From: Streptomyces sp. NBC_00190
GTDB taxonomy: Bacteria; Actinomycetota; Actinomycetes; Streptomycetales; Streptomycetaceae
Direction of reading: 5' to 3'
Assembly: GCF_036203305.1 (NCBI RefSeq)
Contig: NZ_CP108131.1
Span: forward strand, 2,294,001-2,358,000
DNA length: 64,000 nucleotides
The translations under genes and the position numbers were made by a program. Below the pieces are notes generated by a model, which was not told where the DNA came from, made no database searches, and saw only the letters and a program-made list of their open reading frames with translations. This document shows, piece by piece, positions 6,941-15,659 of the stretch; the stretch's first letter is position 1, and each line of letters opens with the position of its first letter.

Positions 6941-8122
6941 ATGGACCTGACCCAGACGGCGGAGGTGGAGGCCTTCCGGGCCGAGGCCCGGGCCTGGCTG
7001 GCCGCCCACGTGCCCGCCGTGCCCCTGCCCTCCCTGGAGACCGAGGAGGGCTTCGCCGCCCACCGGGAGTGGGAGGCGCTCCTGCACGCGGACCGCTGGT
7101 CGGTGGTGTCCTGGCCGCAGGAGTACGGGGGCCGGGACGCGGACATCGTGAAGTGGCTGGTGTTCGAGGAGGAGTACTGGGCGGCGGGCGCGCCGGGCCG
7201 GGTCTCGCAGAACGGCATCAGCCTCCTGGCACCCACCCTCTTCGACCACGCGACGCACGAGCAGCGGGCGCGGGTGCTGCCCTCCATGGCGAGCGGCGAG
7301 ACGGTCTGGGCCCAGGCCTGGTCGGAGCCGGAATCGGGCTCCGACCTGGCCTCGCTGACGTCGCGGGCGGTACGCACCGAGGGCGGCTGGCTGCTGTCCG
7401 GGCAGAAGACCTGGTCCTCGCGGGCCGCGTTCGCCGATCGCGCCTTCGGCATCTTCCGGACGGACCCGGACGCGCCGAAACCGCACCAGGGGCTCACGTA
7501 CCTGATGTTCGACCTGCGGGCGCCCGGGGTGACGGTGCGGCCCATCGGCCGCCTGGACGGCAAGCCGGCCTTCGCGGAGCTCTTCCTGGACCAGGCCTTC
7601 GTACCGGACGGGGACGTGATCGGGGAGCCGGGGCAGGGCTGGCGGATCGCGATGGCCACCACCGGCAACGAGCGAGGGCTGACACTGCGCTCGCCCGGCC
7701 GTTTCCTGGCCGCTGCCGACCGGCTCGTCGCCCTGTGGCGGGCGCAGGGCGATCCGTCCGACACCGCGCTGCGCGACCGGGTCGCGGACGCGGTGGTCGG
7801 GGCGCGCGCCTACGAGCTGTTCACCTGGGCGGGCGCCTCCCGCTTCGCGGCGGGCGGTGGGGGCACCCCCGCGCGAGCGGAGCCGAGAGTGGGGGACATC
7901 GGCGCCGAGTCCAGCCTGAACAAGGTGTTCTGGTCCGAGTACGACATCGCCCTGCACGAGACGGCCCTGGACCTGCTGGGTCCGGACGCGGAGCTCGCCG
8001 GGGGCGAGTGGGCCGAACCGTGGGTCTTCTCGCTCGCGGGGCCCATCTACGCGGGGACCAACGAGATCCAGCGCGACATCATCGCCGAGCGGCTGCTCGG
8101 CCTTCCGAAGGGCCGCCGCTGA
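6941..8122 (+). CDS. Acyl-CoA dehydrogenase (FadE30-like)
   Basis: 393 residues with complete acyl-CoA dehydrogenase architecture: helical N-domain, central beta domain with WAQAWSEPESGSDLAS (FAD/substrate loop), and C-terminal helical domain ending GTNEIQRDIIAERLLGL. It introduces a C=C bond into an acyl-CoA using FAD. It is divergent from the SDR-TetR-thiolase operon across the KstR2-like operator and is coupled to the next gene by TGATG. Residues about 306-319 come from a 40-bp GC-rich interspersed repeat inside the coding region (7858-7897), unusual for the family. Confidence 0.9.
   Translation: MDLTQTAEVEAFRAEARAWLAAHVPAVPLPSLETEEGFAAHREWEALLHADRWSVVSWPQEYGGRDADIVKWLVFEEEYWAAGAPGRVSQNGISLLAPTLFDHATHEQRARVLPSMASGETVWAQAWSEPESGSDLASLTSRAVRTEGGWLLSGQKTWSSRAAFADRAFGIFRTDPDAPKPHQGLTYLMFDLRAPGVTVRPIGRLDGKPAFAELFLDQAFVPDGDVIGEPGQGWRIAMATTGNERGLTLRSPGRFLAAADRLVALWRAQGDPSDTALRDRVADAVVGARAYELFTWAGASRFAAGGGGTPARAEPRVGDIGAESSLNKVFWSEYDIALHETALDLLGPDAELAGGEWAEPWVFSLAGPIYAGTNEIQRDIIAERLLGLPKGRR
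7858..7897. repeat. Interspersed GC-rich repeat inside acyl-CoA dehydrogenase gene
   Basis: 40 bp beginning TGGGGGCACC and ending TGGGGGAC. The same ends occur in the intergenic element at 34385-34415. This is the style of short repeats scattered in Streptomyces intergenic DNA. Here it is within a reading frame that stays open, encoding a Gly/Pro/Arg-rich insert. Confidence 0.65.
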
Positions 8123-9120
8123 TGCGCTTCCTGCCGACCGACGAGCAGTCGGACTTCGCCCGTACGCTGCGCTCCCTGCTGGGCTCGGCGGACGTCCCGG
8201 CGGCGGTACGGGCCTGGGCGGGCGGCGGGCACGGACCGGGGCGGGCGCTGTGGGCGCGGCTCGCCGGTACGGGCCTGTTCGCGCTGGCCGTGCCGGAGGC
8301 CTGCGGCGACGCGGGAGGCCTGGGACCGCTCCCGCTGGAACTGGCCCTCGGCTTCGTGGAGCTGGGCCGGGCCGGGATGCCGGGGCCGGTGGTGGAGACG
8401 GCGGCCGTGTCGGTGCTCCTGTCCGAGCTGGGTGACGAGGGGCCGGCGAAACGCTTCCTCCCGGGGCTGGTGACGGGCGAGGCCTCGGCGACGCTGACGC
8501 TGCCGGGCGCCAGTCCGTACGCCCTGGACGCGGACGCGGCCACGTACTGCTTCACCGTGTCGGCGTCGGGCGAACTGCGCCTGGCGGACACGGCGGCGGG
8601 CGCGGCGGCGGCCTCCCTGGACCCGGCCCGCAGGCTCTCGGTCCCGTCGGGCGGCGGGGAACTGCTCGCGGCGGGCCCGGCCGTCGCGGCGGCCGCGGAG
8701 GCGGCGGGGCGCTGGGCCCGGCTGCTGACGGCGGCCCAGTGCCTGGGCGTCGGCGAGACCCTGCTGGACCGGACGGTGGAGTACGCGAAGCAGCGCACGC
8801 AGTTCGGGACGCCGATCGGGTCGTTCCAGGCGGTCAAGCACCGCCTGGCGGACACCCTGCTGGGCCTGGAGTTCGCCCGGCCCCTGCTCTGGGCGGCGGC
8901 GCTGACACTGACGCCGGGCGACGTGGCGGCGGCGAAGCTCACCGCGGGCGAGGCCTCGTACGCCGCGGCGCGGACGGCCCTCCAGCTGCACGGCGCGGTC
9001 GGCTACACGGAGGAGCTGGACCTGTCCCTGTGGCTGCGCAAGGCCCGCCCGCTGCGCGACGCGTGGGGCACTCCCGCGGCGTGCCGGGCGGAGGTCCTTC
9101 AGCCGCGGGTGCGGCGGTAG
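8122..9120 (+). CDS. Acyl-CoA dehydrogenase, second subunit-like
   Basis: 332 residues, shorter than the usual 380. The N-terminal helical domain is present, the central beta domain is abbreviated, and the C-terminal domain is recognisable (QRTQFGTPIGSFQAVKHRLAD; AARTALQLHGAVGYTEELDL). The canonical catalytic Glu segment near the C-terminus is replaced by WLRKARPLRDAWG. Start codon overlaps the stop of the previous dehydrogenase (TGATG). Actinobacterial steroid-catabolic dehydrogenases are often alpha2-beta2 heterotetramers encoded by adjacent fadE genes, so this is probably the partner subunit of the upstream enzyme. The pairing is inferred. Confidence 0.87.
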   Translation: MRFLPTDEQSDFARTLRSLLGSADVPAAVRAWAGGGHGPGRALWARLAGTGLFALAVPEACGDAGGLGPLPLELALGFVELGRAGMPGPVVETAAVSVLLSELGDEGPAKRFLPGLVTGEASATLTLPGASPYALDADAATYCFTVSASGELRLADTAAGAAAASLDPARRLSVPSGGGELLAAGPAVAAAAEAAGRWARLLTAAQCLGVGETLLDRTVEYAKQRTQFGTPIGSFQAVKHRLADTLLGLEFARPLLWAAALTLTPGDVAAAKLTAGEASYAAARTALQLHGAVGYTEELDLSLWLRKARPLRDAWGTPAACRAEVLQPRVRR

Positions 9121-9158
9121 GCGGTGGTAGCTCCCTTGGCGGCGAGTGGGGAGCCGGC

Positions 9159-9878
9159 TCAGAAGACGGCGACGCGGAGCGTGACGACGTAGGACTCCTC
9201 GACCGTGCCGTCCGGAAAGAGGGACTCCAGCCGTGCGCGCTCGGCGTCGACGAACGCGCGGGTGCCGTCCTCGCCGAGCAGCAGGAACGCGGAGTGGCTT
9301 GTGAGGTTGGCGAGGTGCGCCGCCAACGGGACCCTCCGGGACCACCGCACTTCGCGGGTGGTGACGTCCAGCCCTGGCGACTGCCGCGCGGGGAGCCCGC
9401 TCACCCCGAAGAAGGCCCGGAGCCGCTCGTCCTGCTCGGCGATCCAGGGGACGGACATGTCCGGGTCGTTCCACCAGAGCGCGAGCGCGCCGCCGGGGCG
9501 CAGGACGCGGCGGGCCTCGGGGACGGAGCGCTCGGGGTCGGTCCAATGCCAGGCCTGGGCATAGGTGAGCAGGTCGAACGCCCCGTCGGCCAGCGGCAGT
9601 CGGTCGCCGTCCCCGCGCACGAGGGCGATCCCGGGGTTCACCCGCCGGAACTCGGCGGCCATCCCGTCCCCGGGCTCCACGGCGACGACCTCGGCCCCGC
9701 GGGCGTGCAGCAGGGCGGTGGCGATCCCGGTCCCCGCCCCCACGTCGGCCGCCCTCGCCCCGGCGAGCGGCCGCCCGGCGAGTTCCTCGACGGCGTCGAA
9801 GAGCGCGGCCGGGTACCCGGGGCGGTAGGCCTGGTAGAGCTCGGCGGCGGCGTCGAATGAACGGGCTCGTTTCGTCAT
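9159..9878 (-). CDS. Class I SAM-dependent methyltransferase
   Basis: 239 residues from ATG 9878. SAM-binding motif I ADVGAGTGIATALL, acidic motif II VVAVEPGD, and post-motif LLTYAQAWHWTDPE are visible, typical of the Methyltransf_11 type. The substrate cannot be told. It converges with the acyl-CoA dehydrogenase operon, ending 38 bp away, and shows no operon partner. Confidence 0.85.
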   Translation of the reverse strand: MTKRARSFDAAAELYQAYRPGYPAALFDAVEELAGRPLAGARAADVGAGTGIATALLHARGAEVVAVEPGDGMAAEFRRVNPGIALVRGDGDRLPLADGAFDLLTYAQAWHWTDPERSVPEARRVLRPGGALALWWNDPDMSVPWIAEQDERLRAFFGVSGLPARQSPGLDVTTREVRWSRRVPLAAHLANLTSHSAFLLLGEDGTRAFVDAERARLESLFPDGTVEESYVVTLRVAVF

Positions 9879-9990
9879 ACGGTCATTGTTTTCGATCACG
9901 CCCTCCGGCACCAAGGTGAATAGCCGGCAGGGGATGTGATGGGATCTCCGGACACGATCGACGGATGACGCGGAACGAGGTTCGGGGATC

Positions 9991-10440
9991 ATGCGAAGGA
10001 CGATGACCGGGATGACGCTGTGCGCCGCGGTGGCGGTGCTGCTCACCGGCTGCGGAAGCGGCACCCCGAAGGCCGCCGCGGAAGGCGGCAAGCCCGCGGC
10101 GGCGTCGCAGAGCCCCGCGTCGGCGCCTGCGGCCAAGGCCGGCGGCACGACGCACGAGGTGACCCTGGAAGTCGGCGGCACGGGCAGGACGGCGGTCATG
10201 TACAGCGGCGTCGACAGCGGGTTCGAGCAGCAGACGCTACCGTGGACGAAGACGGGCACCGTCGAACTCACCGCCGCGGAGCAGAAGGTGGGCTACCTCG
10301 TGAACGTCGTCCCGGGCACGGTCACGGGCCCCGACGGCAAGCTGCAGCAGGCCCCCTGTGTCATCAAGGTCGACGGCAAGAAGGTCGCGGAGAGCGACGG
10401 CGTCAAGACCGCGAAGGGCTGCTCTTACACCATCAAGTAG
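9991..10440 (+). CDS. Putative lipoprotein, MmpS-like fold
   Basis: 149 residues. Signal sequence with lipobox LLTGC (Cys at residue 21), followed by an Ala/Gly-rich linker. A beta-rich domain of about 95 residues holds paired Cys residues and the segments EVTLEVGGTG, LPWTKTGTVEL and CVIKVDGKK, resembling the extracytoplasmic domain of MmpS-type transport accessory proteins. It would be lipidated by Lgt and anchored outside the membrane. Its 3' end overlaps the convergent next gene by 16 bp. The MmpS relation is a pattern-based guess. Confidence 0.75.
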   Translation: MRRTMTGMTLCAAVAVLLTGCGSGTPKAAAEGGKPAAASQSPASAPAAKAGGTTHEVTLEVGGTGRTAVMYSGVDSGFEQQTLPWTKTGTVELTAAEQKVGYLVNVVPGTVTGPDGKLQQAPCVIKVDGKKVAESDGVKTAKGCSYTIK

Positions 10441-10781
10441 GGGCGGAACTCGCGCACCACTTCGATGCGGCCGACGATGTGCGCGTTGAACTCGTCGAGT
10501 TCCTCCGCCGGGACCCACAGCTCCAGGATGGTCTCGCCGCCGGCCTGCTGCACCGGGTACCGGGCCAGGAAGGCCGAGTCGACCTCGAAGCGGGTCACGA
10601 AGCCCACCCCGGAGTGCTTGACGTTCCAGTCGCGGGCGATGCGGATCGCGTAGTCCTCGTTCAGGACCGGGTAGAAGATGGGCTGCTCGGGCAGGCGCGG
10701 CGGCCAGGCCCGCCAGTCGAGGGCGCGGACCAGGTCGAGCTCGACGGGGCCGGTGGGCCGCCAGAGGGTGGTCGTGGACAT
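10425..10781 (-). CDS. Conserved hypothetical protein (annotated elsewhere as ADP-ribosylation/crystallin J1 homologue)
   Basis: 118 residues beginning MSTTTLWRPTGPVELDLVRA, with a Trp/Pro-rich N-half and an acidic C-half. No catalytic motif is recognised. Homologues of this shape are common in streptomycetes and often carry the crystallin J1 label, but the DraG-type aspartate motifs are absent, so no enzymatic function should be assumed. It is convergent with the lipoprotein gene and overlaps it by 16 bp. Confidence 0.7.
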   Translation of the reverse strand: MSTTTLWRPTGPVELDLVRALDWRAWPPRLPEQPIFYPVLNEDYAIRIARDWNVKHSGVGFVTRFEVDSAFLARYPVQQAGGETILELWVPAEELDEFNAHIVGRIEVVREFRPYLMV

Positions 10782-10824
10782 GCGGCGACCCTAGAGCCAT
10801 GAGCAATGCGTCGACCAGCGGCTT

Positions 10825-11376
10825 TCACGCCCTGGGGCGGCGCAGCGAGAGCCGGCCGAGGGTGAGCGTCTGGAGCAGGAGCAGGGCCCCCGTGCCGACC
10901 GCGTGCCAGACCGGCGGGGCCGGGCGGGTGCCCACGGCCCAGGCCGGGCCGTCGGGGTCCGCCGTCACCGTCACGCGGGCGCCGACCGCGAGGTCCAGGG
11001 ACACCGGGCCGGGCAGGTCGCGGCCGGCCGCCGTACGCAGGCGCAGCGACGGGGAGCGGCCCGAGCCGTCCTCCACCATGGTGCGCGAGGCGACCACCGC
11101 CGCCTCCTCGCGGCCCCGGTCGTGGAGGGTGTGCCGGTCCCAGGTGATCCCGCCGAGCACCGCGACGCCGACCGCGACGAGCGCGACGGCGGTGCGGGCC
11201 ACGAACTCCGCGTCCGTGCCGTGCGGTACGGCGGCGCCGACGACGAACACGGCCAGCAGGACCGGGATCCAGGCGCCCTCGGGGCCCCGGAGCAGCCAGA
11301 TGGCGCCGGACTCCGCCGCCAGGAGCAGGCAGTTGCGGAGCAACGCCCCCGTCACCCTCCGCACCAATTCAGTCAT
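10825..11376 (-). CDS. Hypothetical membrane protein
   Basis: 183 residues from ATG 11376. Hydrophobic segments lie at about 10-26, 33-48, 57-75 and 155-175. A soluble stretch between them contains SLRLRTAAGRDLPG and VSLDLAVGARVTVTADPDG, a small beta-like domain of the type seen in DUF3592-like proteins. It is probably a membrane protein with an exposed beta domain. Function unknown. Confidence 0.65.
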   Translation of the reverse strand: MTELVRRVTGALLRNCLLLAAESGAIWLLRGPEGAWIPVLLAVFVVGAAVPHGTDAEFVARTAVALVAVGVAVLGGITWDRHTLHDRGREEAAVVASRTMVEDGSGRSPSLRLRTAAGRDLPGPVSLDLAVGARVTVTADPDGPAWAVGTRPAPPVWHAVGTGALLLLQTLTLGRLSLRRPRA

Positions 11377-11420
11377 GGACACATCATGCCTGGGGTCCGG
11401 GCGGGAACCCCGCCCGGCCG

Positions 11421-11650
11421 TCATCCCGCCGTCATCCCGCCGTCCACCGCGAACTCCGCGCCCGTCACGTACGAGGACGCGTCCGAGCAGAGGAAGAGGA
11501 CCAGCTCTCCGACCTCCTGCGGCCGCCCCATCCGCCCCAGCGGTACGTGGGACCAGTCCCGGCCGCAACCGCGTCGGCCACCATCGGCGTGTCGACGGCC
11601 CCCGGGTGCACGGAATTGACCCGGATCCGGTCCCCGACGCTCGCCCTCAG
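11421..11650 (-). pseudogene. Remnant of an SDR dehydrogenase (C-terminal third, frameshifted)
   Basis: On the minus strand one frame reads [20 protein letters not shown] (about 11641-11580). A different frame then continues as [20 protein letters not shown] ... [10 protein letters not shown] to a stop at 11421. Together these are the C-terminal third of a classical SDR, split by a frameshift. The Rossmann N-terminus and the catalytic Tyr-Lys are missing. Upstream the sequence changes into an unrelated plus-strand tail. Confidence 0.75.
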
Positions 11651-11735
11651 GTGGGCCGAGCGGTACTACGCCTCCGAGCGCGACCTGGCCGCCCGCATGC
11701 TCGACGACATCGAGGAGCTCGGCAAGCGCCCGTAG
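11651..11735 (+). pseudogene. C-terminal tail of an unidentified plus-strand gene
   Basis: An open stretch encodes [20 protein letters not shown] and ends at TAG 11735. It looks like the helical C-terminus of a small regulator such as PadR, but lacks a start and any N-terminal domain. It abuts the SDR remnant, suggesting a deletion joined two broken genes. Confidence 0.4.
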
Positions 11736-11768
11736 GCACGCTGCCGGGCCTCCCGTAATCTCGGCCGC

Positions 11769-12497
11769 ATGACGGGCAGTGCGATCAACCTCCGCAAGGT
11801 CGAGGAAACGGCTCCGGCGCTCGTGAGCCTCTACAAGAGCGCCGGGGTCTCCCTGCGCAAGTACGGCCTGGAGGGCGGGCGCGCCGCCGTCTACCTGGTG
11901 CTGGACTACTCCGGTTCGATGCGCCCGTACTACGAGGACGGCAGCGTGCAGGCCCTCGCCGACCGGGTGCTGGGCCTGTCCGCGCACCTGGACGACGACG
12001 GCCGGGTGCCGGTGGTCTTCTTCTCCACGGACGTCGACGCGGTGGAGGAGATCACCCTCGCCGGGCACGCCGGGCGGGTCACCGAGATCGCCTCCCGCCT
12101 CGGCCACATGGGCAAGACGGCCTACCACGCGGCGATGGACGCGGTGATCGACCACTACCTGGACTCGGGGTCCGCGCAGCCGGCCCTGGTCGTCTTCCAG
12201 ACCGACGGCGGGCCGGTCAACAAGCTCGCCGCGGAGAAGTACCTGTGCAAGGCGGCCCGCCTGCCGCTGTTCTGGCAGTTCGTCGGCTTCGGCAACACGC
12301 GCAGCACGCAGTTCGACTTCCTGCGCCGCCTGGACGAACTGCCCGTCCCGTCCCGGCGCGTGGTGGACAACGCGGGCTACTTCCACGCGGGGGCGGATCC
12401 GCGTGCCGTCCCCGATCCGGAGCTGTACGACCGCCTGGTCGGCGATTTCCCGGCCTGGCTGGCGGCGGCGCGCGGAGCGGGCATCGTGCGCGCCTGA
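11769..12497 (+). CDS. VWA-domain protein (TerF/TerY-like)
   Basis: 242 residues forming essentially one von Willebrand A domain. The MIDAS motif DYSGSM is near residue 48, with later metal-ligand segments ([10 protein letters not shown]) and FQTDGGP. Related VWA proteins accompany tellurium-resistance/Ter stress systems, where they bind metal and act as protein-assembly modules. No terD-type gene is present in this window, so this is a stand-alone copy. Its cellular role is not evident. Confidence 0.8.
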   Translation: MTGSAINLRKVEETAPALVSLYKSAGVSLRKYGLEGGRAAVYLVLDYSGSMRPYYEDGSVQALADRVLGLSAHLDDDGRVPVVFFSTDVDAVEEITLAGHAGRVTEIASRLGHMGKTAYHAAMDAVIDHYLDSGSAQPALVVFQTDGGPVNKLAAEKYLCKAARLPLFWQFVGFGNTRSTQFDFLRRLDELPVPSRRVVDNAGYFHAGADPRAVPDPELYDRLVGDFPAWLAAARGAGIVRA

Positions 12498-12533
12498 GCG
12501 GCGGCCGTCGGACCCACACGCTTTGATGGACGC

Positions 12534-13061
12534 ATGACGACGAACAACTGGGCAGCATTCGAGAAGGCGGAGCCGGAGTTCGCGGCGGCCGTCCGGGCCC
12601 GCTTCGCGCAGTTCCCGCACCACGTCCTGGCCACCCTGCGCAAGGACGGCTCCCCCCGGGTGGCCGGGCTGAATGTCGACTTCCGGGGCGGGGAGCTGTG
12701 GCTCGGCATGATGGCGGGCTCGATGAAGGCCAGGGACCTCCAGCGCGACCCGCGGTTCGCCCTGCACACCAATCCGGGCGCGGGCGAGGAGATGCCGGAC
12801 GGCGACGTACGGATCTCCGGGCGCGCCATCGAGATCGTGGACCCGCCGGAGCTGCACCGGTACGCGGAGGAGACGGAGAGCCCCCACCCGTTCCACCTCT
12901 TCCACGCCGACCTGACGGAAGTCGTCCACATCGGCGTGGAGGGCGATGACCTGGTGGTGCGGTCGTGGACCCCGGCGCGCGGCCTGCGCACCATCCGCCG
13001 GGGCAACGACGACGAGCCGCCGCGCGAAGACCCGGCGCCGGGCGCCGGCCTTGAGGCCTAG
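12534..13061 (+). CDS. Pyridoxamine-5'-phosphate-oxidase-like split-barrel flavin protein
   Basis: 175 residues with the split-barrel pattern [21 protein letters not shown] ... [15 protein letters not shown] ... RISGRAIEI, typical of PNPOx-like proteins binding FMN, F420 or heme. The segment [13 protein letters not shown] near 120 and the Pro/Asp-rich tail are typical of the actinobacterial subgroup. The cofactor cannot be assigned from sequence. The stop overlaps the convergent DUF1906 gene by 4 bp. Confidence 0.82.
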   Translation: MTTNNWAAFEKAEPEFAAAVRARFAQFPHHVLATLRKDGSPRVAGLNVDFRGGELWLGMMAGSMKARDLQRDPRFALHTNPGAGEEMPDGDVRISGRAIEIVDPPELHRYAEETESPHPFHLFHADLTEVVHIGVEGDDLVVRSWTPARGLRTIRRGNDDEPPREDPAPGAGLEA

Positions 13062-14356
13062 CTGAGCGGGAAGACGGCGCCGGTCCCGAAGGCGGAGGGA
13101 TCGACGTCGACCCAGTTGCGGTCGATGTTGATCGTGACCCCGCCGTAGGCCGCGTCGTGGTCGCCGCGGAACTGGTGGGCGCGGCGCGGCCCGTGCCACT
13201 GGGTCGTGCCGTTGGGCAGGCCCATGTCGGCATCGGTGACGGAGGCCGCGCCGTTCCAGCGGGCGACCCACAGTACGTCCGGCATGGCCTCGGGGGCCTG
13301 GTCGTGGTGGGCGCTCAGCGCCTGCGCCCCGGAGCTCGCCGAGACGTAGGCGGCCGAGCGGTAGCCGAGCTCGTGCAGCCGGACCGTCCAGGCGGTCAGG
13401 TAGGCGACGACGGGGGCGTCCCAGGTGTCGCGGTCGGTGTAGTTCTCCAGGTCGTTGTAGAGCACCGTGCCCGCTTCCAGGCCCAGCGACCCGGCCGCGG
13501 CCGCCGCCCCTTCGGCGGCGGACCGGCCCTGCTCGTCGGCCTCGGAGGGATCGGTGGACAGGCCGGTGCCGGAACTGTTCCAGGGCTGTCGGCCCACCCA
13601 GATCGGCATGAGGTGCCAGCCCGCCTCGGCCTGCCGGCGCACCCACGCGGCCGTGAGCTGCGGCTGGGCGCAGGCACGGGCGCCGCCGCCGATGTAGATG
13701 CCGACCGCGCCGAAGGGGGAATCGGCCCGCCAGGTGTCCATGGACTCCTGGGTCGGGGCGGTACAGGCGTCGAAGCCCTCGCCGGTGAAGGGCTCCTGGG
13801 CGTTACGGGTCCGCGCGGCGCCGGTGGCCAGTGCGGGGGCGGCGGGACGCGCGGGGGCGCCGGGGGCGGCGGGCGCGTCGGCGGACAGGGCGCGGGCGCG
13901 CGACAGGACCCTGCGGACGGCGTCGGGCGCGTCCCCGTACGAAACGGTGGCCATGACCCGGGGCCGGAGCAGGGCGTACCGCAGTTCGTTGCTGTCGGTC
14001 CGGGCCGGGGCCTCGGGCAGGGCGTCGGCGGAGTCCACGGCGACGGTGGGGATGTCGGCGCGCGGCGGGGCCGTGTCGAGGGGTTCGAGATGCAGGGTGT
14101 CGGCGCGGCTGGCGACGGCCCGGCCGGTGCATTCCGCCTGGGTGCCGGCGTGGCCGAGGTACAGGGTGGGCAGGTCGAGGCGCAGGCAGGCGCCGGGCTC
14201 GCGGTCGAGGTCGACGACCCGCCAGTCGGCGGGGACGGCCAGGCGCAGCCCGTGGTAGTCGACGGTCCGCGCGTCGGCGGCGGCGGTGGCGGCCGGCAGG
14301 ACGGGGAGCAGCAGGGCGGCGCCGAGCAGCACGCTCAGCATCGTTCGGGTGGGCAT
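13058..14356 (-). CDS. Secreted DUF1906 (glycoside-hydrolase-like) protein
   Basis: About 432 residues with a Sec signal peptide (MPTRTMLSV ... ATAAADA). A variable N-domain to about residue 180 is followed by an Ala/Pro linker and a C-terminal DUF1906 TIM-barrel-like domain: [55 protein letters not shown], and [20 protein letters not shown]. The domain resembles GH25-like lysozyme barrels, so action on cell-wall glycans is possible. A GTG 9 bp upstream (14365) is an alternative start. Confidence 0.8.
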   Translation of the reverse strand: MPTRTMLSVLLGAALLLPVLPAATAAADARTVDYHGLRLAVPADWRVVDLDREPGACLRLDLPTLYLGHAGTQAECTGRAVASRADTLHLEPLDTAPPRADIPTVAVDSADALPEAPARTDSNELRYALLRPRVMATVSYGDAPDAVRRVLSRARALSADAPAAPGAPARPAAPALATGAARTRNAQEPFTGEGFDACTAPTQESMDTWRADSPFGAVGIYIGGGARACAQPQLTAAWVRRQAEAGWHLMPIWVGRQPWNSSGTGLSTDPSEADEQGRSAAEGAAAAAGSLGLEAGTVLYNDLENYTDRDTWDAPVVAYLTAWTVRLHELGYRSAAYVSASSGAQALSAHHDQAPEAMPDVLWVARWNGAASVTDADMGLPNGTTQWHGPRRAHQFRGDHDAAYGGVTINIDRNWVDVDPSAFGTGAVFPLS

Positions 14357-14743
14357 GTGGCCCACTGTTACCAGACGAAATCCGCCTCAACTGCACGCAT
14401 CCGCCGGGCACATGCCCCGTTCGGCCTAGCCCTTGCCCAGCACCCGTCGGCCACCTCGGGGCAGCTCCGCTGCTGGGGCTCCGGTCCGCCCCGGCGGCCA
14501 GGCCCAGTTCGTCGAGAGCCCACTGCCACCCGAACGAGGCGCCTCCCTTGCCGGGGCGCCGGTATGGTCGAGGGGCGGCCGAAGCCAGTTGCGTTGGCTT
14601 CGGCCGCCCTTCCCCCTCACCCCGCCATCAGGAGGAACGTGAGCAACTGCGCCTCGGGCCGGGCGAACCGGTGCGCCGTCCGGCCCACATCGCCTACGAC
14701 GTGATGGTCATGCAGGCGGGGCGTCAGCAGTTGCGGTACGAGA
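14357..14743. other. Intergenic stretch with a hairpin, no clear gene
   Basis: No gene longer than 60 codons with recognisable features. It contains a perfect 14-bp hairpin at 14574-14608 and a good Shine-Dalgarno (GGAGG) before GTG 14639, opening only a 21-codon frame. The +1 frame after it (HIAYDVMVMQAGRQQ ... to 14772) looks like a protein tail, possibly a gene remnant. Confidence 0.5.
14574..14608. terminator. Hairpin terminator-like element
   Basis: Perfect 14-bp stem (14574-14587 / 14595-14608) with a 7-nt loop. It lies about 135 bp beyond the DUF397 stop on the minus strand and may end the XRE/DUF397 transcript. Confidence 0.5.
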
Positions 14744-14944
14744 TCAGGCTTGAGCCTTCACAGCCCGGATGAACGGAGCCCACGCGTCCGCCGGGAACAC
14801 CAGCACCGGGCTGAGGCCGGCGAGCTTGCTGTCGCGGACGGGGACGACACCGCGGAGGTCGTCGGACACCTCGACGCAGCTGCCGCCCTCTCCGTTGCTG
14901 TACGAGGACTTCCGCCAGGACAAGCCGTTCACGTCTGCGTGCAT
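14744..14944 (-). CDS. DUF397 small regulatory partner
   Basis: 66 residues with the DUF397 signatures [27 protein letters not shown] and [14 protein letters not shown]. In streptomycetes DUF397 proteins are encoded next to XRE/DUF5753 (Scr1-type) regulators and act as their partners. Here the start overlaps the 3' end of such a regulator by 16 bp, but that regulator is broken, so this DUF397 gene is likely orphaned. Confidence 0.88.
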   Translation of the reverse strand: MHADVNGLSWRKSSYSNGEGGSCVEVSDDLRGVVPVRDSKLAGLSPVLVFPADAWAPFIRAVKAQA

Positions 14945-15449
14945 GCCGCGTACTCCTCCGCCACCGACTCGATCAGGGTCAAGGACGCCTCCGGCGACAG
15001 CGCAGCGGCCCTGGCGAGATCGTATGTTTTCCAGTGGCGTTGGACCAGGGCCGGGTAATCGAGCAGCTGCCCGGCGTGAGGCCCTTCCGTATAGGCCACG
15101 TCCGGCGCATCGGCGAACTGCATGATGGTCATCATCGAACCCGGGGCCCCGTGGGCACCGGCCGAGAACGGCACGACCTGCGCGGTGATCCGGTGGGCCC
15201 GGACGTACGACGAGATGTGGCGCAGCTGAGCGGCCATCACGGCAGGCCCCCGACCGCCGTCCGCAGCACCGACTCGTGCAGGACAACCCACACGCCGTTC
15301 TCCATCTGTCCGACGTACGACCCGGTGGTGAAGATCCGCTCGCCCAGCCCCTCCTGGGTCAGCCCGGCCGCCTCGCGTCGCCCCCGCAGTTCCTCGCGGG
15401 CGAACTCCTCCGGTGTCTGAGCTCCACCCTCGCCCTTCGGATCAGCCAT
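14929..15449 (-). pseudogene. XRE-family / DUF5753 regulator, internally deleted and frameshifted
   Basis: The ATG at 15449 opens a normal XRE N-terminus ([19 protein letters not shown] ... [10 protein letters not shown]). It then jumps straight to the DUF5753 segment VVLHESVLR, so roughly 100-130 residues are missing compared with Scr1-type proteins of about 280 residues. At the G-tract following TAVGG (near 15237-15245) the frame shifts by one base. The C-terminus ([19 protein letters not shown]-like, [22 protein letters not shown]) continues in another frame to the stop at 14929. Confidence 0.8.
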
Positions 15450-15550
15450 GAGCCAACTCCCTGCTTCCGCAGTGCCCTCGCTCCACGAAAAGCGTAGTCC
15501 TCGCCACCCGGAGCAGGCAGCGGAACGCAATTGGTACGGCTACGGAACGC

Positions 15551-15594
15551 CACAGCGCCCGCCACCCCTGGTCGGGGACGTGGCGGGCGCTGTG
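15551..15594 (-). terminator. gltBD terminator hairpin
   Basis: Perfect 15-bp stem (15551-15565 / 15580-15594) with a 14-nt loop, extended outward by a second matching arm (15542-15548 / 15601-15607). It lies 66 bp past the gltD stop at 15660, in the right place to end the leftward gltB-gltD transcript. Confidence 0.75.
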
Positions 15595-15659
15595 TCAGAG
15601 TTCCGTACGCCGTTGTACGGACCGTATGAGGGGTCTCCCCGGAGGGAGGGGCGACGGGG

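Noticed and set aside
10425-10781. Treating the 118-residue protein as an ADP-ribosylation enzyme related to the 23-28 kb cluster
   Set aside because: It lacks the GDxxG, TDDT and DxDT motifs of ADP-ribosylglycohydrolases; only a traditional family label links it.
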